From: Candidatus Poribacteria bacterium
Lineage (GTDB): Bacteria > Poribacteria > WGA-4E > PCPOR2b
DNA length: 64,000 nucleotides
NCBI GenBank assembly: GCA_022826645.1
Contig: JAJDUM010000015.1
Coordinates: 31,811-95,810 of the forward strand
Direction: 5' to 3'
The position numbers and the translations under genes were made by a program. Within the stretch, counting starts at the first letter, position 1. Every line of letters begins with the position of its first letter. Positions 1 through 8,832 of this stretch are shown here, piece by piece. The notes under the pieces are model-generated. The model did no database searches, was not told the DNA's origin, and was given only the letters and a program-made list of their open reading frames with translations.

Positions 1-764
1 AGTACAATCTGACTAATCCCATCTTTGAGAATTGAAAACGGTAGATCAAATGTCACACGGGTTGCCAAGCCATCGGCGACTGTATTTGCTGAATCCGTCT
101 CAATCTTCTCTCCTACCATCCATGAGCGATAAACCGATGGTGCGTTCTCCGCCTGCACACCGATAACGTTTACATTTGGATTAATCGCTCGCGCCACCGT
201 GATTACACCACATGCGCCGCTCCCTGCCCCAATTGCCACGATAATCGTATCCACCTCCGGCAGATCTTCAAAAATCTCAAGAGAATAGGTCCCGACGCCG
301 TGGAATAGCGGTGGTTCGTCGGCAGGATGCACATAACGGAGGCCGCGTTCAGTCTGCAGTTTTTCACATAGCTCACGCGATTCATCAAAATCGACGCCGT
401 GCTCGATTAGTTCCGCCCCGAAAGCGCGCATGGCACTGTTCTTCTCCGGATTGTTACCGTGCGGGACGACGATCGTGGCATGAACACCGAACTGTTTTGC
501 CGCATACGCAATTGATCCACCATGATTGCCCCGTGTCGCGGTTATCACACCCCGCTCCCGCTGATCCGCTGGAAGTTGGCTCATAAAATTCAAGCCGCCC
601 CGAACCTTAAAACTCCCGGTCGGTTGATGATTTTCGTGCTTAATGTAAGCCCGAAAGCCAAACAGTTCTGACAATTCCGGGTAGTGGATTAACGGCGTCG
701 GTTTCAGATACTGATAGACAATACGGCGCGCAGCCAAAACACCTTGAAACGTAACGGGATTCAA
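1..764 (-). CDS. Threonine/serine dehydratase (PLP-dependent), partial
   Basis: Fold-type II PLP enzyme that deaminates threonine or serine to a 2-oxoacid. The N-terminal three quarters are present and the C-terminus runs off the left edge of the window. Visible: the PLP-lysine motif PTGSFKVRGG, the substrate loop TRGNHGGS, and the glycine-rich phosphate-binding loop GAGSGACG. The start is not ATG: a TTG at 762-764 follows an AAGGAG Shine-Dalgarno with 8-nt spacing and gives MNPVTFQGVLAARR, a normal family N-terminus. There is no sign of a regulatory ACT domain in the part visible, which would lie further C-terminal. It could act in isoleucine synthesis or be a catabolic serine/threonine dehydratase; the sequence here does not decide. 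Confidence 0.88.
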   Translation of the reverse strand, partial: MNPVTFQGVLAARRIVYQYLKPTPLIHYPELSELFGFRAYIKHENHQPTGSFKVRGGLNFMSQLPADQRERGVITATRGNHGGSIAYAAKQFGVHATIVVPHGNNPEKNSAMRAFGAELIEHGVDFDESRELCEKLQTERGLRYVHPADEPPLFHGVGTYSLEIFEDLPEVDTIIVAIGAGSGACGVITVARAINPNVNVIGVQAENAPSVYRSWMVGEKIETDSANTVADGLATRVTFDLPFSILKDGISQIV

Positions 765-876
765 ATATTTTTCTCCTTTGAAATCAGCGTGGGCAATCTA
801 AGGCAAGTACCTGAGTATTTTGGGCGGACCTTCTATAAGTCGATTTTGCTCGTTCTATCGAATGCCAAAAGGGGTT

Positions 877-1851
877 CTAGAGATCTATCTGTGACGAACT
901 GCCAATGTTGAACTGCCGAAAACTTCCATGCACCCGCGCATTGGGACCGATAAGCGATCTGCTGATCAACACATTCTGTATCTCCGCATTCGGGTGGATA
1001 ATCGCATCTTTGATAATGGCATTGACGACCCGCGCTCCGCTGCCAATTGAAGCAAAAGGACCGATAATAGCTCCCTCGATGACCGCGCCCTCCCCGATAA
1101 AGACAGGTGGGATAATCACACTGTTGGGAAAGCGACGGATCCGGGATGCCCGTTTCTGTAAAATAGAACGATTGGCGTCCAACAGTTGATCTGGCGTTCC
1201 GCAGTGCAACGAGTTGACAAACTCGACCTTCATCCGCTCGCCATATTCTAACATCAACTGCAACCCATCTGTCAACTGATATTCGTTCTGGGTGCGGATG
1301 TCTTTATCGATAATTTCGTCGAGACAACGAAACAACAGTTCGCTATTTTGGATGTAATACACACCCTCAATCACGAGGTTTGTCGGCGGCTTTTCGGGCT
1401 TCTCGATGAGGCGCGTGATAAACGCTCCATCCGTCTCAACAATACCACACGCCTGCGGATTCTTGACCGACTTAACTCCAATAACGGTGTGAGAATTCTT
1501 GAAAATCTTCTGATAACCGGGTTCAAAGATCTTATCGCCTAACAGAATAAGCACGGGTTCGCCGTTGTCGCGCGCTCTAGCCAACGAAATCGCATGTCCG
1601 AGCCCCCTCCGTTCGTTTTGCCAGAGAAACGTCGTTGGTAGATCATAGTACCTTTCGACATACTCGCGAATTTGTTCTCCCTTGTCTCCAACGATAATGA
1701 TTACTTCGGAGAGATCCGGGATTTGGAGGAGTGGTTCGAGGAGATAGTCAAGGACGGGACGCCCTGCAACATGTAGGAGCGCTTTAGGAGACGCGAAAGT
1801 GTGGGGTCTGAGGCGCGTGCCACTTCCGGCGGTAGGGATAATGACTTTCAA
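877..1851 (-). CDS. Sugar-nucleotide pyrophosphorylase (NTP-transferase with left-handed beta-helix tail)
   Basis: A 324-residue protein of the glucose-1-phosphate thymidylyl/uridylyltransferase superfamily, expected to join NTP and sugar-1-phosphate. The N-terminus has the nucleotide loop GSGTRLRPHT followed by SPKALLHVAGRPVLDY; LLGDKIF is the metal-binding region and LIEKPEKPPTN the sugar-binding one. Residues from about 235 on are hexapeptide repeats (IGEGAVIEGAIIGPFASIG...) that form a left-handed beta-helix. The start codon is TTG at 1849-1851 with a strong GAAGGAAGGA ribosome site just upstream; no ATG fits better. The nucleotide and sugar specificity cannot be told from sequence alone. 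It stands alone, without other polysaccharide genes nearby. Confidence 0.85.
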   Translation of the reverse strand: MKVIIPTAGSGTRLRPHTFASPKALLHVAGRPVLDYLLEPLLQIPDLSEVIIIVGDKGEQIREYVERYYDLPTTFLWQNERRGLGHAISLARARDNGEPVLILLGDKIFEPGYQKIFKNSHTVIGVKSVKNPQACGIVETDGAFITRLIEKPEKPPTNLVIEGVYYIQNSELLFRCLDEIIDKDIRTQNEYQLTDGLQLMLEYGERMKVEFVNSLHCGTPDQLLDANRSILQKRASRIRRFPNSVIIPPVFIGEGAVIEGAIIGPFASIGSGARVVNAIIKDAIIHPNAEIQNVLISRSLIGPNARVHGSFRQFNIGSSSQIDL

Positions 1852-2106
1852 TGAGATTCCTTCCTTCGGTCACCTGGCTGCCTTTCTGTTTTATGTGCCC
1901 AAAACGAAGCAGGGAACTGTCACAGCGGCTCTTTCTGAGCTGGGACTTTCGCGATTGACGTTCCGCTTTGAACAAAAAGGTAGCCAAATCATTGAAAGCG
2001 GGTCAATCGAGCCATTCATTCAGAAGCAATCCCCGCAGGTTGTGGACAGACACAGTTTGATAGAGGTTAATTCCCTCCGCTAACCCCCGATTTCTCAACA
2101 GGCAGC

Positions 2107-2502
2107 CTACCCGGAACCAGACCGAATCAAATGTCCACGCCGCTCTCCACCTTCAAGGACACTACAAAACTGGAAATAAACCAGTTCGTGATCCGCCCAC
2201 AGCGTATGCTCCACACCCCGCACACACGCCACCATATCCCCCGGCTCAAGCCGGACTGTCTTCGTGATTCCCGCTGGCAGCCGCAGCGTCACCTTGGGAG
2301 TACCCGCTGTGAATAGCCAATATTCGTCGTAATCGTGATAGTGAAGTTCGACATCCGAGTTCGCGGGTAGACGATATTCGTGAAAACTCTCTGAGTTGAC
2401 CGGGTTCAGCAACTCCGCTAACAGTCCGGTAATCCTCTCTCCCTTCCCCATATGCACCACACACAGAGTGGGATCTTCTATACATTCAACGACCAATGAC
2501 AT
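2107..2502 (-). CDS. Cupin-domain protein
   Basis: Small 131-residue single-domain cupin. The first cupin motif is visible as ELHYHDYDEYWLFTAG, with two histidines and a glutamate as likely metal ligands, and the second as GDMVACVRGVEHTLWA with the last histidine. A perfect AAGGAGGT Shine-Dalgarno 5 nt before the ATG fixes the start. It lies 50 bp downstream of, and on the same strand as, the enolase-superfamily gene, so the two are probably co-transcribed and may act on the same sugar or acid substrate. Exact function unknown; sugar isomerase, dioxygenase or small-molecule sensor are all possible. Confidence 0.75.
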   Translation of the reverse strand: MSLVVECIEDPTLCVVHMGKGERITGLLAELLNPVNSESFHEYRLPANSDVELHYHDYDEYWLFTAGTPKVTLRLPAGITKTVRLEPGDMVACVRGVEHTLWADHELVYFQFCSVLEGGERRGHLIRSGSG

Positions 2503-2555
2503 GGGATACCTCCTTAGGTCGTTAAGACTAACATATCACCTCGTGTTGATCGCCG

Positions 2556-3839
2556 TTATCTCCAGCGGTCACGTACCGGCTGTTTCTGCGCACGAGAGAA
2601 CAGATCCTGCCATTCACTCGATCCATCGTTTTCCCTGATCTCCAAACGCGCACCTTCCACATAAGCGGGACCGTTACCTGCGTTGAAGTACCCAAGCCCC
2701 TGATCGACCATATGTATGCAGCTTCCATCTGGATAGACGATTGTTTTGATAACGTCTGGCAGTGCGTGAATCGGTTGCCCATGTTTCTCAAAGCCGTCCA
2801 ACCGCTCTTGAGGAACCCGATGTTTTTCGACCGCATCCTCATCCACCTCAATCCCCAGACCAGGTCCATCAGGAACCTGCTGATATCCACCCACAACTTC
2901 GATCGGCTTTTTCAGGAGGTGGTCGCTGTAGAGGTTGATGCAGCTGATCGTGGGCCAAGTCGCATGGGTCAGGACCGCACCCAAGTGGGCAGCCCACGTT
3001 GTTGTTAAACCGTTCCCCACCAACTGTAACCAGAAGGGCATCTGCGCTTCCGCGCTCAAGGCGCCTTGCCGCACAACTTCGGACTTTCCGCCCCCAATGA
3101 CGAACCCATCGCAGACCCCCTCACGGATACCGGTAATGTAAGGTGGACTCCCGAAGTGCATCGCAATCGGTCGGTTAACCGCTTGACGGATCTGTTTGTT
3201 GCCCAATATATCGTTCTGCGGGATAGGTGTCTCGAACATCGCCACATTCGAGTACTGTTCCAATTTCTTCATCACTGGAATTGCAGCGGAGGCGTTCTGG
3301 AGCGAACCGTTCGGATCGAGATCTAATTTGAAATGTGGTGGTACACTCTCGGAGACTGCCTCAACTTGGGTGACGATATCCCACCACGGCCGCGGCTTAT
3401 TCTTGAAACTGGTATAGCCGTTTGCCACAGCGTCCTGTGCTTCAGCCGCCCAAGTTTCGGGAGAAGCATCAACACACCACCAAGAGATCGGTGTCCAATC
3501 CCGCACCTTCATGCCAATCAGTTGATGGACCGGCACCTCCAGGATCTTACCGACCACGTCAAAGAGTGCCATCTGCAAACCGGCACCGAGGGAATCGTCA
3601 TTCATCAGTTCGGCTGGACGTTGGCCCATGACCTTATCTACCGTCTGATCGGTTACCCTGCCGTAAGTGTAGCGAATAACGGTTTCACCCCAACCGACGT
3701 GGCCGGTATCCGTTGTGACCTTACAAAGCTCCAGAACCGACCAGTTATAAACCGACGACAGGCTGTTACGGGTAAGCTTATGCTGTCGAGGAACAAACGG
3801 CACGTCAACGACAATACGTTCGACATCTGTCACTTTCAT
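2556..3839 (-). CDS. Mandelate racemase/muconate lactonizing enzyme-like (enolase superfamily)
   Basis: About 427 residues of the enolase superfamily, whose members abstract a proton alpha to a carboxylate. The N-terminal capping domain begins MKVTDVERIVVDVPF; the barrel carries the metal-ligand pattern FKLDLDPNGS...MFETPIPQND. The usual next acidic ligand is expected near PIAMHFGSPP, which is not a classic match, so this is a divergent subgroup. The reading frame is open for a further 31 codons upstream, but the ATG at 3839 has AGAAAGGAT in front of it and starts the normal fold. Probable acid-sugar dehydratase or racemase; substrate unknown. A cupin follows at 50 bp on the same strand. Confidence 0.8.
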   Translation of the reverse strand: MKVTDVERIVVDVPFVPRQHKLTRNSLSSVYNWSVLELCKVTTDTGHVGWGETVIRYTYGRVTDQTVDKVMGQRPAELMNDDSLGAGLQMALFDVVGKILEVPVHQLIGMKVRDWTPISWWCVDASPETWAAEAQDAVANGYTSFKNKPRPWWDIVTQVEAVSESVPPHFKLDLDPNGSLQNASAAIPVMKKLEQYSNVAMFETPIPQNDILGNKQIRQAVNRPIAMHFGSPPYITGIREGVCDGFVIGGGKSEVVRQGALSAEAQMPFWLQLVGNGLTTTWAAHLGAVLTHATWPTISCINLYSDHLLKKPIEVVGGYQQVPDGPGLGIEVDEDAVEKHRVPQERLDGFEKHGQPIHALPDVIKTIVYPDGSCIHMVDQGLGYFNAGNGPAYVEGARLEIRENDGSSEWQDLFSRAQKQPVRDRWR

Positions 3840-3990
3840 TGGATTATCCTTTCTATAATGAATTCTAAAAATAGATAGACACTTTCGCTCCGCATGTTTG
3901 GTAGGCGCTGTTCCCGATTTATCCCGATTCATCGGGGCACCGTGTGCCGTAACTCGGCGAGCAAGATTCGTGACTTGGTTCGCTCATCAT

Positions 3991-4018
3991 GTCTAAGTAA
4001 TTCTAAAATCTACCATAA
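3991..4018. repeat. 27-bp dispersed repeat, copy 1
   Basis: The segment beginning GTCTAAGTAATTCTAAAATC is repeated exactly for 27 bp at 36672-36698. Diverged relatives occur near 7428 (TATAAGTAATTATAGAATTC) and 55475. Each copy lies next to palindromes of the CCCGATTTATCGGG or CCCCCTGACAAGGGGG type, so this is probably the edge of a decayed mobile element. Confidence 0.6.
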
Positions 4019-4060
4019 TTCTAAACTTTACTATAATTGCTGGACGCTGGACACAAGCGG

Positions 4061-5821
4061 TCAATCTCTATCCCAAGGAAATACAAGCGTCGGTTGGTTG
4101 GCATAACGTTTCATCTTGAGAACAATCCGACTCCCCGCTCCGGGAGCCAGACGGACGGTGAAAGAGGATCTATCGATTGGCAAGGTCTTGTCATCGGCAG
4201 AAGCGCTGACTAGTTGGTGCTCGGCATAAGCGCCGCCCTGAACAATGACCGTTCGCTCTTCGACAGGGTTGATATTGACAAGCGAGAGCGTCGTTTCGTC
4301 GTCAGTTAGCTTTTCCACGAGTGCGGCAACATCCTCCGGCATCCCAGCCCGACGCCTTTCAGGATCGAAATAGCGTACCCGGCAGTGTAAGGGTTCGCCG
4401 AACCGTGGCGTGATACCACCGAGCATCAGTTCAATCAGATTGCTCCCCACCGCAGGATTGAACGCCAAAGTGTCGTCCGAAAGTCGCGTGTCCGGCGTTG
4501 TGGTGTCTTCATGCATCCCCCGCATCTTCCGGCGTAATGTGCCGAAGTCCCGTGTGAGCGCCTCTGTCGGGTAGTCCGGGTTATTGCCCTCCAAAAACCC
4601 GATCCAGCCGTCTGTAGGGAGCCACCTGAGGACGTCCCGATTCATCGACCAGTAGTAGACATCTAATGCGCCCTGATTATATGGCTGCGGCGTGTAGCCG
4701 TACCAACCATCGTCCCCATACATACTGGGGTACATCACCTGACCGTCGATTGTCTTCTGGTTTGAATTAACCGTCTCGATCATCTTACGCCACACATCGA
4801 CGTAGCTCTGATCACCCGTAGCGAGCAGGGCATTGCCGAAGCCGGCGACCGCTCGCACATGGGCATTCCGGTCTGCCAATGCGCCCGTTTGTGGAACGAC
4901 GACGGTGAATCCCCAGCCGTAACACCCACCATACCATTTGCCATCGCATTCTCCCCCTATTGTGCCATCCAAACCGATATTCGATGGGATAATACCGCCG
5001 TTGGCAGCTGTCCGCTCCGCCCAAGCGTCAACGTATTCAAGCAGCCACGCCTTGTATTTCTCCTCGCCTGTGAGCATGTAGGCATTGATTCCAAGGGTTG
5101 TCGCAGCAAGATTCAATGGATGGTCGCCGACGATATCGGTATAGTCCTTGAAATGCGCCAACATCTCCTCGAAATTGCGCTCTCCATGCTTTGCGTCGAA
5201 ACGTCCCTCGACTTCGATAGGATCGCCTGCCCAATCCAGCGCAGTCGCCTTGCGTAGGAGAGGTCCTCGACTGCCGTTGAACATACTGCGGATAATCTTG
5301 TGTTCGGAATCGTAGTTCGGAGCCTGTGGATCCTCGTTCATGTAGAGACCGGCGAAACGTCTCACCCGATTCTGAAAGGCGCGATCATACGGATCCGACA
5401 GTCCCTGCAAATTAAAGACCGCAAGCCCCTCGCCATGATGGAACCAGTCGAACATGACTGAGAATTCCTTATAATACATCCCCTCGCGAGCAATAGGGAC
5501 CTCCACAGTTTTTGCTTCCGTATATTGCAGCAGATGGCCCTCCCACCCCAATTTGTACATCTCTAAGATGCTATCAGAGGCACCGAGCGCGTGCAGGATG
5601 GGCCAACCTGTGAGGTTCTCGATGGCATCGTCCGGACCATCGTTCCCACCCCAGCGCGGAAGGCAGATCAGATAGCCGCGTTCATCGAAATAGCGATCGA
5701 AAAATGCTTCACAGGCAAGCGTCTGGGCACGGATGAGTTCCAGTTCCAACAGTGCCCACGCTGGTGGTGGAAGGGGTGTATCTACCGAGAGGGTATTCCT
5801 ATTCACATTTGGGATCGGCAT
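4061..5821 (-). CDS. Unrecognised 586-residue protein, possibly an alpha/alpha-barrel carbohydrate-active enzyme
   Basis: I do not recognise the family with certainty. No signal peptide is visible (MPIPNVNRNTLSVDTPLPPPAWALL), so it is likely cytoplasmic. The sequence is rich in Trp, Tyr, Gly and acidic residues, with blocks such as FHHGEGLAVFNLQGL, GGECDGKWYGGCYGWGF and DDGWYGYTPQPYNQGAL, and has helical hairpin-like stretches (LNLAATTLGINAYMLTGEEKYKAWLLEYVDAWAER is broken by short loops). That is the look of six-hairpin glycosidases or uronate-cleaving enzymes. The last 110 residues look like a beta-sandwich. ATG at 5821 with AAGGAGAT. It is upstream of the enolase-superfamily gene on the same strand with a 220-bp gap, so a shared acid-sugar pathway is a reasonable guess. 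Confidence 0.55.
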   Translation of the reverse strand: MPIPNVNRNTLSVDTPLPPPAWALLELELIRAQTLACEAFFDRYFDERGYLICLPRWGGNDGPDDAIENLTGWPILHALGASDSILEMYKLGWEGHLLQYTEAKTVEVPIAREGMYYKEFSVMFDWFHHGEGLAVFNLQGLSDPYDRAFQNRVRRFAGLYMNEDPQAPNYDSEHKIIRSMFNGSRGPLLRKATALDWAGDPIEVEGRFDAKHGERNFEEMLAHFKDYTDIVGDHPLNLAATTLGINAYMLTGEEKYKAWLLEYVDAWAERTAANGGIIPSNIGLDGTIGGECDGKWYGGCYGWGFTVVVPQTGALADRNAHVRAVAGFGNALLATGDQSYVDVWRKMIETVNSNQKTIDGQVMYPSMYGDDGWYGYTPQPYNQGALDVYYWSMNRDVLRWLPTDGWIGFLEGNNPDYPTEALTRDFGTLRRKMRGMHEDTTTPDTRLSDDTLAFNPAVGSNLIELMLGGITPRFGEPLHCRVRYFDPERRRAGMPEDVAALVEKLTDDETTLSLVNINPVEERTVIVQGGAYAEHQLVSASADDKTLPIDRSSFTVRLAPGAGSRIVLKMKRYANQPTLVFPWDRD

Positions 5822-5876
5822 AACTTATCTCCTTAGTTGTGTCGGTTCATTGAACTAACGGGCGATATATTCTTTC

Positions 5877-5925
5877 GTAGGGGTTGGGTCTCCCAACCCG
5901 TCAGGCGAGGGGACCTCGCCCCTAC
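5877..5925. repeat. GTAGG-type double palindrome
   Basis: Two adjacent hairpins bounded by GTAGGGG on the left and CCCCTAC on the right. The first stem is GGGTTGGG/CCCAACCC, the second CGAGG/CCTCG. The same first stem recurs at 34203 and 49421. It lies directly upstream of the 586-residue gene start, in the leader region. Confidence 0.75.
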
Positions 5926-5932
5926 GAGCTAT

Positions 5933-6342
5933 CGAGGTTCTGTTGACATTAACAGTCCGTAGGTTGGGTTGAACGGTTAAACCGGAACCCCTCTCAAGTA
6001 CAATAGAGGTATGGTCGTCTAGCAACGCCTGCTTATAGACAGACAGAGTGAAACCCAACGCAGTTTTTTCTTTGTACCGCAATCTGTTAGATTGTGACCC
6101 CAACCTGCAAACTAACATTGTGCGCTACATTTGTCAGATTGCCTAAGAATTATAGGGCTTGCTGAATTAGGGCGTGTTGACATTTTGTTTTTGCTACCGC
6201 GAGAAACGCTAAATCAATGGAAAAGCTGCCAGAAACCGAGTTTTTTCTTCAAAACTCGGTTTCTTTACTCGACTTTTTCGGTCAGTGAACCGATTTATGT
6301 CTCTCTATTATCTGGTTGCGATGAAATGTCAACAGAACCTCG
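5933..6342. repeat. MITE-like element with exact 18-bp terminal inverted repeats
   Basis: CGAGGTTCTGTTGACATT at 5933-5950 is matched exactly in inverted orientation at 6325-6342. The 410 bp between holds no credible gene, but holds a perfect hairpin at about 6233-6265 (AGAAACCGAGTTTT and its complement). The last 18 bp lie inside a second inverted-repeat pair (6170-6187 and 6501-6518), so elements overlap or are nested here. Confidence 0.6.
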
Positions 6343-6518
6343 TACATTGTCAGAAAAATGTAGCACAACCTGTATAAGGTTTCAGAACATAAATCGGTAA
6401 TTCTCTATGTTCCCCAAGCCCGGTAGGTGCGGTTTGTAACCGCACCGGACATCGCAATGAAGGTGCTTATCATAATTTATTTGACAGAACCTAGCCACTT
6501 CAAAACGTCAACGCGCCC
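6170..6518. repeat. Second inverted-repeat pair overlapping the 5.9 kb element
   Basis: GGGCGTGTTGACATTTTG at 6170-6187 matches the complement of 6501-6518 with two differences. Inside are the palindrome at 6423-6448 and an end at 6466-6490 that is identical to one end of the 11.4 kb element (TTATCATAATTTATTTGACA). No gene is seen in 5822-6776. Confidence 0.5.
6423..6448. repeat. GTAGG palindrome, GGTGCGGTT core
   Basis: Hairpin GGTGCGGTT-TGT-AACCGCACC preceded by GTA. The same 29-bp unit, including the flanking CCG/CGG, recurs exactly at 55439-55467. Confidence 0.75.
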
Positions 6519-6709
6519 GCGCAACTTGGATTATAGAGTAGGACTTACGCAGTTGAACGTTCAAAACCTTGTAGTTCGGCGATTCGTCGGGATTCAAAGC
6601 AACAGCACCCAATTTCCAACGCCCGTTTCTTAATCCCGCCTGTCCCGATTCATCGGGGATTTATCGGGAATAAATCGGGTAACTACAATAGAGGGTCTAT
6701 CAAGGGTTC

Positions 6710-6737
6710 GTAGGGAACAACGATCGTTGTTCCCTAC
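6710..6737. repeat. Perfect 28-bp GTAGGGAAC palindrome with ACGATCGT centre
   Basis: GTAGGGAAC at the left, its complement GTTCCCTAC at the right, and a self-complementary centre AACGATCGTT. The arms are the same as in the RAYT-associated REP at 26528-26555, but the centre differs, so the arms and the core have separate histories. Confidence 0.8.
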
Positions 6738-6776
6738 TGAAGTGCGTAACTCCTAATAAAGCAGAAAAAGGACAAC

Positions 6777-7142
6777 TCAGGTATACTGAATCCGGGGAAT
6801 AATCGAAAGGTCAAATTCCCTGCACTCTCCACTCCGAACCGTCGCTAACATCTCCTGACAGCGAAGAATCCCCTCAATAAGTGATTTCAGCTCGACTCCC
6901 AGATGCTGGCTTCCAAAACCCTTGAGCTTGGCATGGGCTTTCGACCATTGGCTCTCCGCACCCGCATAATTTCGGTTCAAGAGATGAAAACAACCAACGC
7001 TCAGTTGGAGCAGTCCTTGGTAGAAGGGGCGATCCGGTCCGACCTCGATCATCCATACATCCTCTAAAGTTTCGTGACACTCGAAGTAATTACCATCGTT
7101 GAACTCTTGAATCCCTTTGTTGAGGACTGTCTGTTTGTTCAT
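6777..7142 (-). CDS. DUF309 domain protein
   Basis: About 121 residues with the DUF309 hallmark FNDGNYFECHETLEDVW near residue 12 and the second family block FYQGLLQLSVGCFHLLNRNYAGA. Members are small all-helical proteins of unknown biochemical role. The frame is open 49 codons further upstream, but that part is the inside of a palindromic repeat element (7205-7326), so the ATG at 7142 (MNKQTVLNKG) is the likely start. The gene is isolated between repeat-rich gaps. Confidence 0.75.
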   Translation of the reverse strand: MNKQTVLNKGIQEFNDGNYFECHETLEDVWMIEVGPDRPFYQGLLQLSVGCFHLLNRNYAGAESQWSKAHAKLKGFGSQHLGVELKSLIEGILRCQEMLATVRSGECREFDLSIIPRIQYT

Positions 7143-7204
7143 TGGCTCATCGGTATAATTATGGTGAACGATATAAATATGTAGACGTTCACCAATAGTG
7201 CCCC

Positions 7205-7326
7205 TAGGATCATTTAGTTCTCCTGTAGGAGGGATCTCCGAATCCCGACATCTCACTGTAGGGGTGATCTCCCGGTTGCGCCTTTTCAAACAAAATGGTT
7301 AAAAAGCCTAAAACTGAATAGCCCTA
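7205..7326. repeat. MITE-A copy 1 (about 122 bp)
   Basis: Imperfect terminal inverted repeats: TAGGATCATTTAGTT at the left and AAAACTGAATAGCCCTA at the right. The interior contains GTAGGAGGGATCTCC and a second GTAGGGGTGATCTCCC palindrome half. A close copy is at 63742-63863, and a reverse-oriented copy with a different interior at 57797-57919. Both ends carry TA, as in Tc1/mariner/IS630-type insertions. Confidence 0.75.
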
Positions 7327-7352
7327 ATAGTGCCCCTTATCGAAGCCTCATC

Positions 7353-7412
7353 AAGTCCCCCTGACAAGTGGTACATCCCGGTTTATCGGGGGCGGGATTT
7401 AGGGGGTTGGTT
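7353..7412. repeat. CCCCCTGACAAG/GGGGATTTAGGGGGTT repeat with insert
   Basis: AAGTCCCCCTGACAAG, then about 28 bp including CCCGGTTTATCGGG, then GATTTAGGGGGTTGG. The uninterrupted version is at 36623-36655. It lies downstream of the MFS gene pair; no gene is seen in 7143-7498. Confidence 0.6.
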
Positions 7413-7498
7413 GTGTATCGAAAGTGTATAAGTAATTATAGAATTCACCATAATGAACTTTTGAACTTATGAACTAATGAACTCACTACCGGTGGAGT

Positions 7499-8812
7499 CT
7501 ACCTGAATTCCTCATCATGGTACACCTCTTCCAGACGGGTTGAACTAATGAATGCGAAGAACCCTACGCCCAACGCAATTGCAAAAGTATATTCATAACC
7601 AATCCATCGGATAAGCTGACCGGCAACCACCGGCATAAAACCGAAAGGGAATACCAAGGTGTTCATGAAACCGATATATGTGGGACGATTCAGCGGGGGC
7701 GCAATATTAATCATATATGTCATGAATCCGACCATCATGCCGCTCATTGAAGCCCCGCCCAGAACAAACGTCAGAAAATAACACGGCAATTGCCACACAG
7801 GCGGAATGTACTGCACAAAAATCGCCACCAACGGTGCCGTGCAAGCGAGTAATGCTGTGCAGATCAGTATCCATCTGACGCCGTATTGCCCACTCATATA
7901 GCCCCATAGAATGTTCGACAAGACCCCACTGACAGCGCCAACTGCAAGGAACAGCCCAATCGTTGCATCCGAAATGCTCAGTTTATCCAGGGCATACGGT
8001 ACATAGAAAGGCATACACATCCGTCCGACATTAACGAAGATTCGATACACAATGAACTGTCGATAATTCGAGTCTGTCCGAAGGAAGTGTGGTCCCTGCT
8101 TGATATGCTGCCAAAACGTCTTGCGTTCGGTCTGAACGGGTCGAATAGGTTCGCGGATCTTAAGAAAAACGAAGAGCGAAACCAGTGCCATTACGGCAAC
8201 GCCAAAGAACAGAAGCGCGTAGTTATTCGGGAAGACAAATCCAGAGGAATCACTCAAAATGTAACGTACCAGAAAACCGATGAATATGGTGAAAAATCCG
8301 CCGATGAAATTGCCCAAGCTGAAAAATCGGGCACGCCGTAGCGGTTCAATCGTCTTAGAAATAATATCCATATAAGCGACGGATGACGCACCCATCGACG
8401 AAGTGCCCGCGAAATAGAGTAAGATAAAACTCGCAGCGAGTAAACCGTAATTCCGTGCACCGATCCACACCGTACACACCGCAGCGCCGAGCCACACAGC
8501 GGTGTGCACACCCATGCCGAGGATATAAAACGGCATCTTGCGGGGTTTGTGTTCCAGCAGGTTAGAGATCAGCAGCTGGGGCCACATCCACCCCACTGAC
8601 ATTATTGAGCCAGTCAAGCCGACGAGGGTATTTGAAGCGGTCAGTTTATAGATAAAAGCCGAAAGAACCGTCGTGCTGTCCGATAGGGAAAAAGAGATTC
8701 GCCCAAATATACCTTGAAAAATGGCGACCCAAAAGTTGCGGTTCTGTTCTCGTGTCTTGTTCTCTTCCTCTTGGGGTTGTGGTTCTGGCATATCCGTCGA
8801 AGCGGTTTTCAT
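7499..8812 (-). CDS. MFS transporter (second of a tandem pair)
   Basis: A 437-residue major facilitator family protein with about 12 hydrophobic segments, the N-terminus cytoplasmic and highly charged (MPEPQPQEEENKTREQNR). Conserved with its neighbour are the opening block (GIFGRISFSLSDSTTVLSAF), GWMWPQLLISNLLEH and SGMMVGFMTYMINIAPP. The motif between helices 2 and 3 is not the canonical GxLaDrxGrk. The cargo is unknown; neighbouring sugar/acid enzymes suggest a sugar or organic acid. It lies 20 bp downstream of its paralogue, in the same transcript direction. Confidence 0.8.
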   Translation of the reverse strand: MKTASTDMPEPQPQEEENKTREQNRNFWVAIFQGIFGRISFSLSDSTTVLSAFIYKLTASNTLVGLTGSIMSVGWMWPQLLISNLLEHKPRKMPFYILGMGVHTAVWLGAAVCTVWIGARNYGLLAASFILLYFAGTSSMGASSVAYMDIISKTIEPLRRARFFSLGNFIGGFFTIFIGFLVRYILSDSSGFVFPNNYALLFFGVAVMALVSLFVFLKIREPIRPVQTERKTFWQHIKQGPHFLRTDSNYRQFIVYRIFVNVGRMCMPFYVPYALDKLSISDATIGLFLAVGAVSGVLSNILWGYMSGQYGVRWILICTALLACTAPLVAIFVQYIPPVWQLPCYFLTFVLGGASMSGMMVGFMTYMINIAPPLNRPTYIGFMNTLVFPFGFMPVVAGQLIRWIGYEYTFAIALGVGFFAFISSTRLEEVYHDEEFR

Positions 8813-8832
8813 AGGTAGTTTCAGCTTCCGTA

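Noticed and set aside
6131..6633. Short plus-strand open frames in the repeat-rich gap
   Set aside because: They run through hairpins and inverted repeats; no ribosome sites and no recognisable protein.
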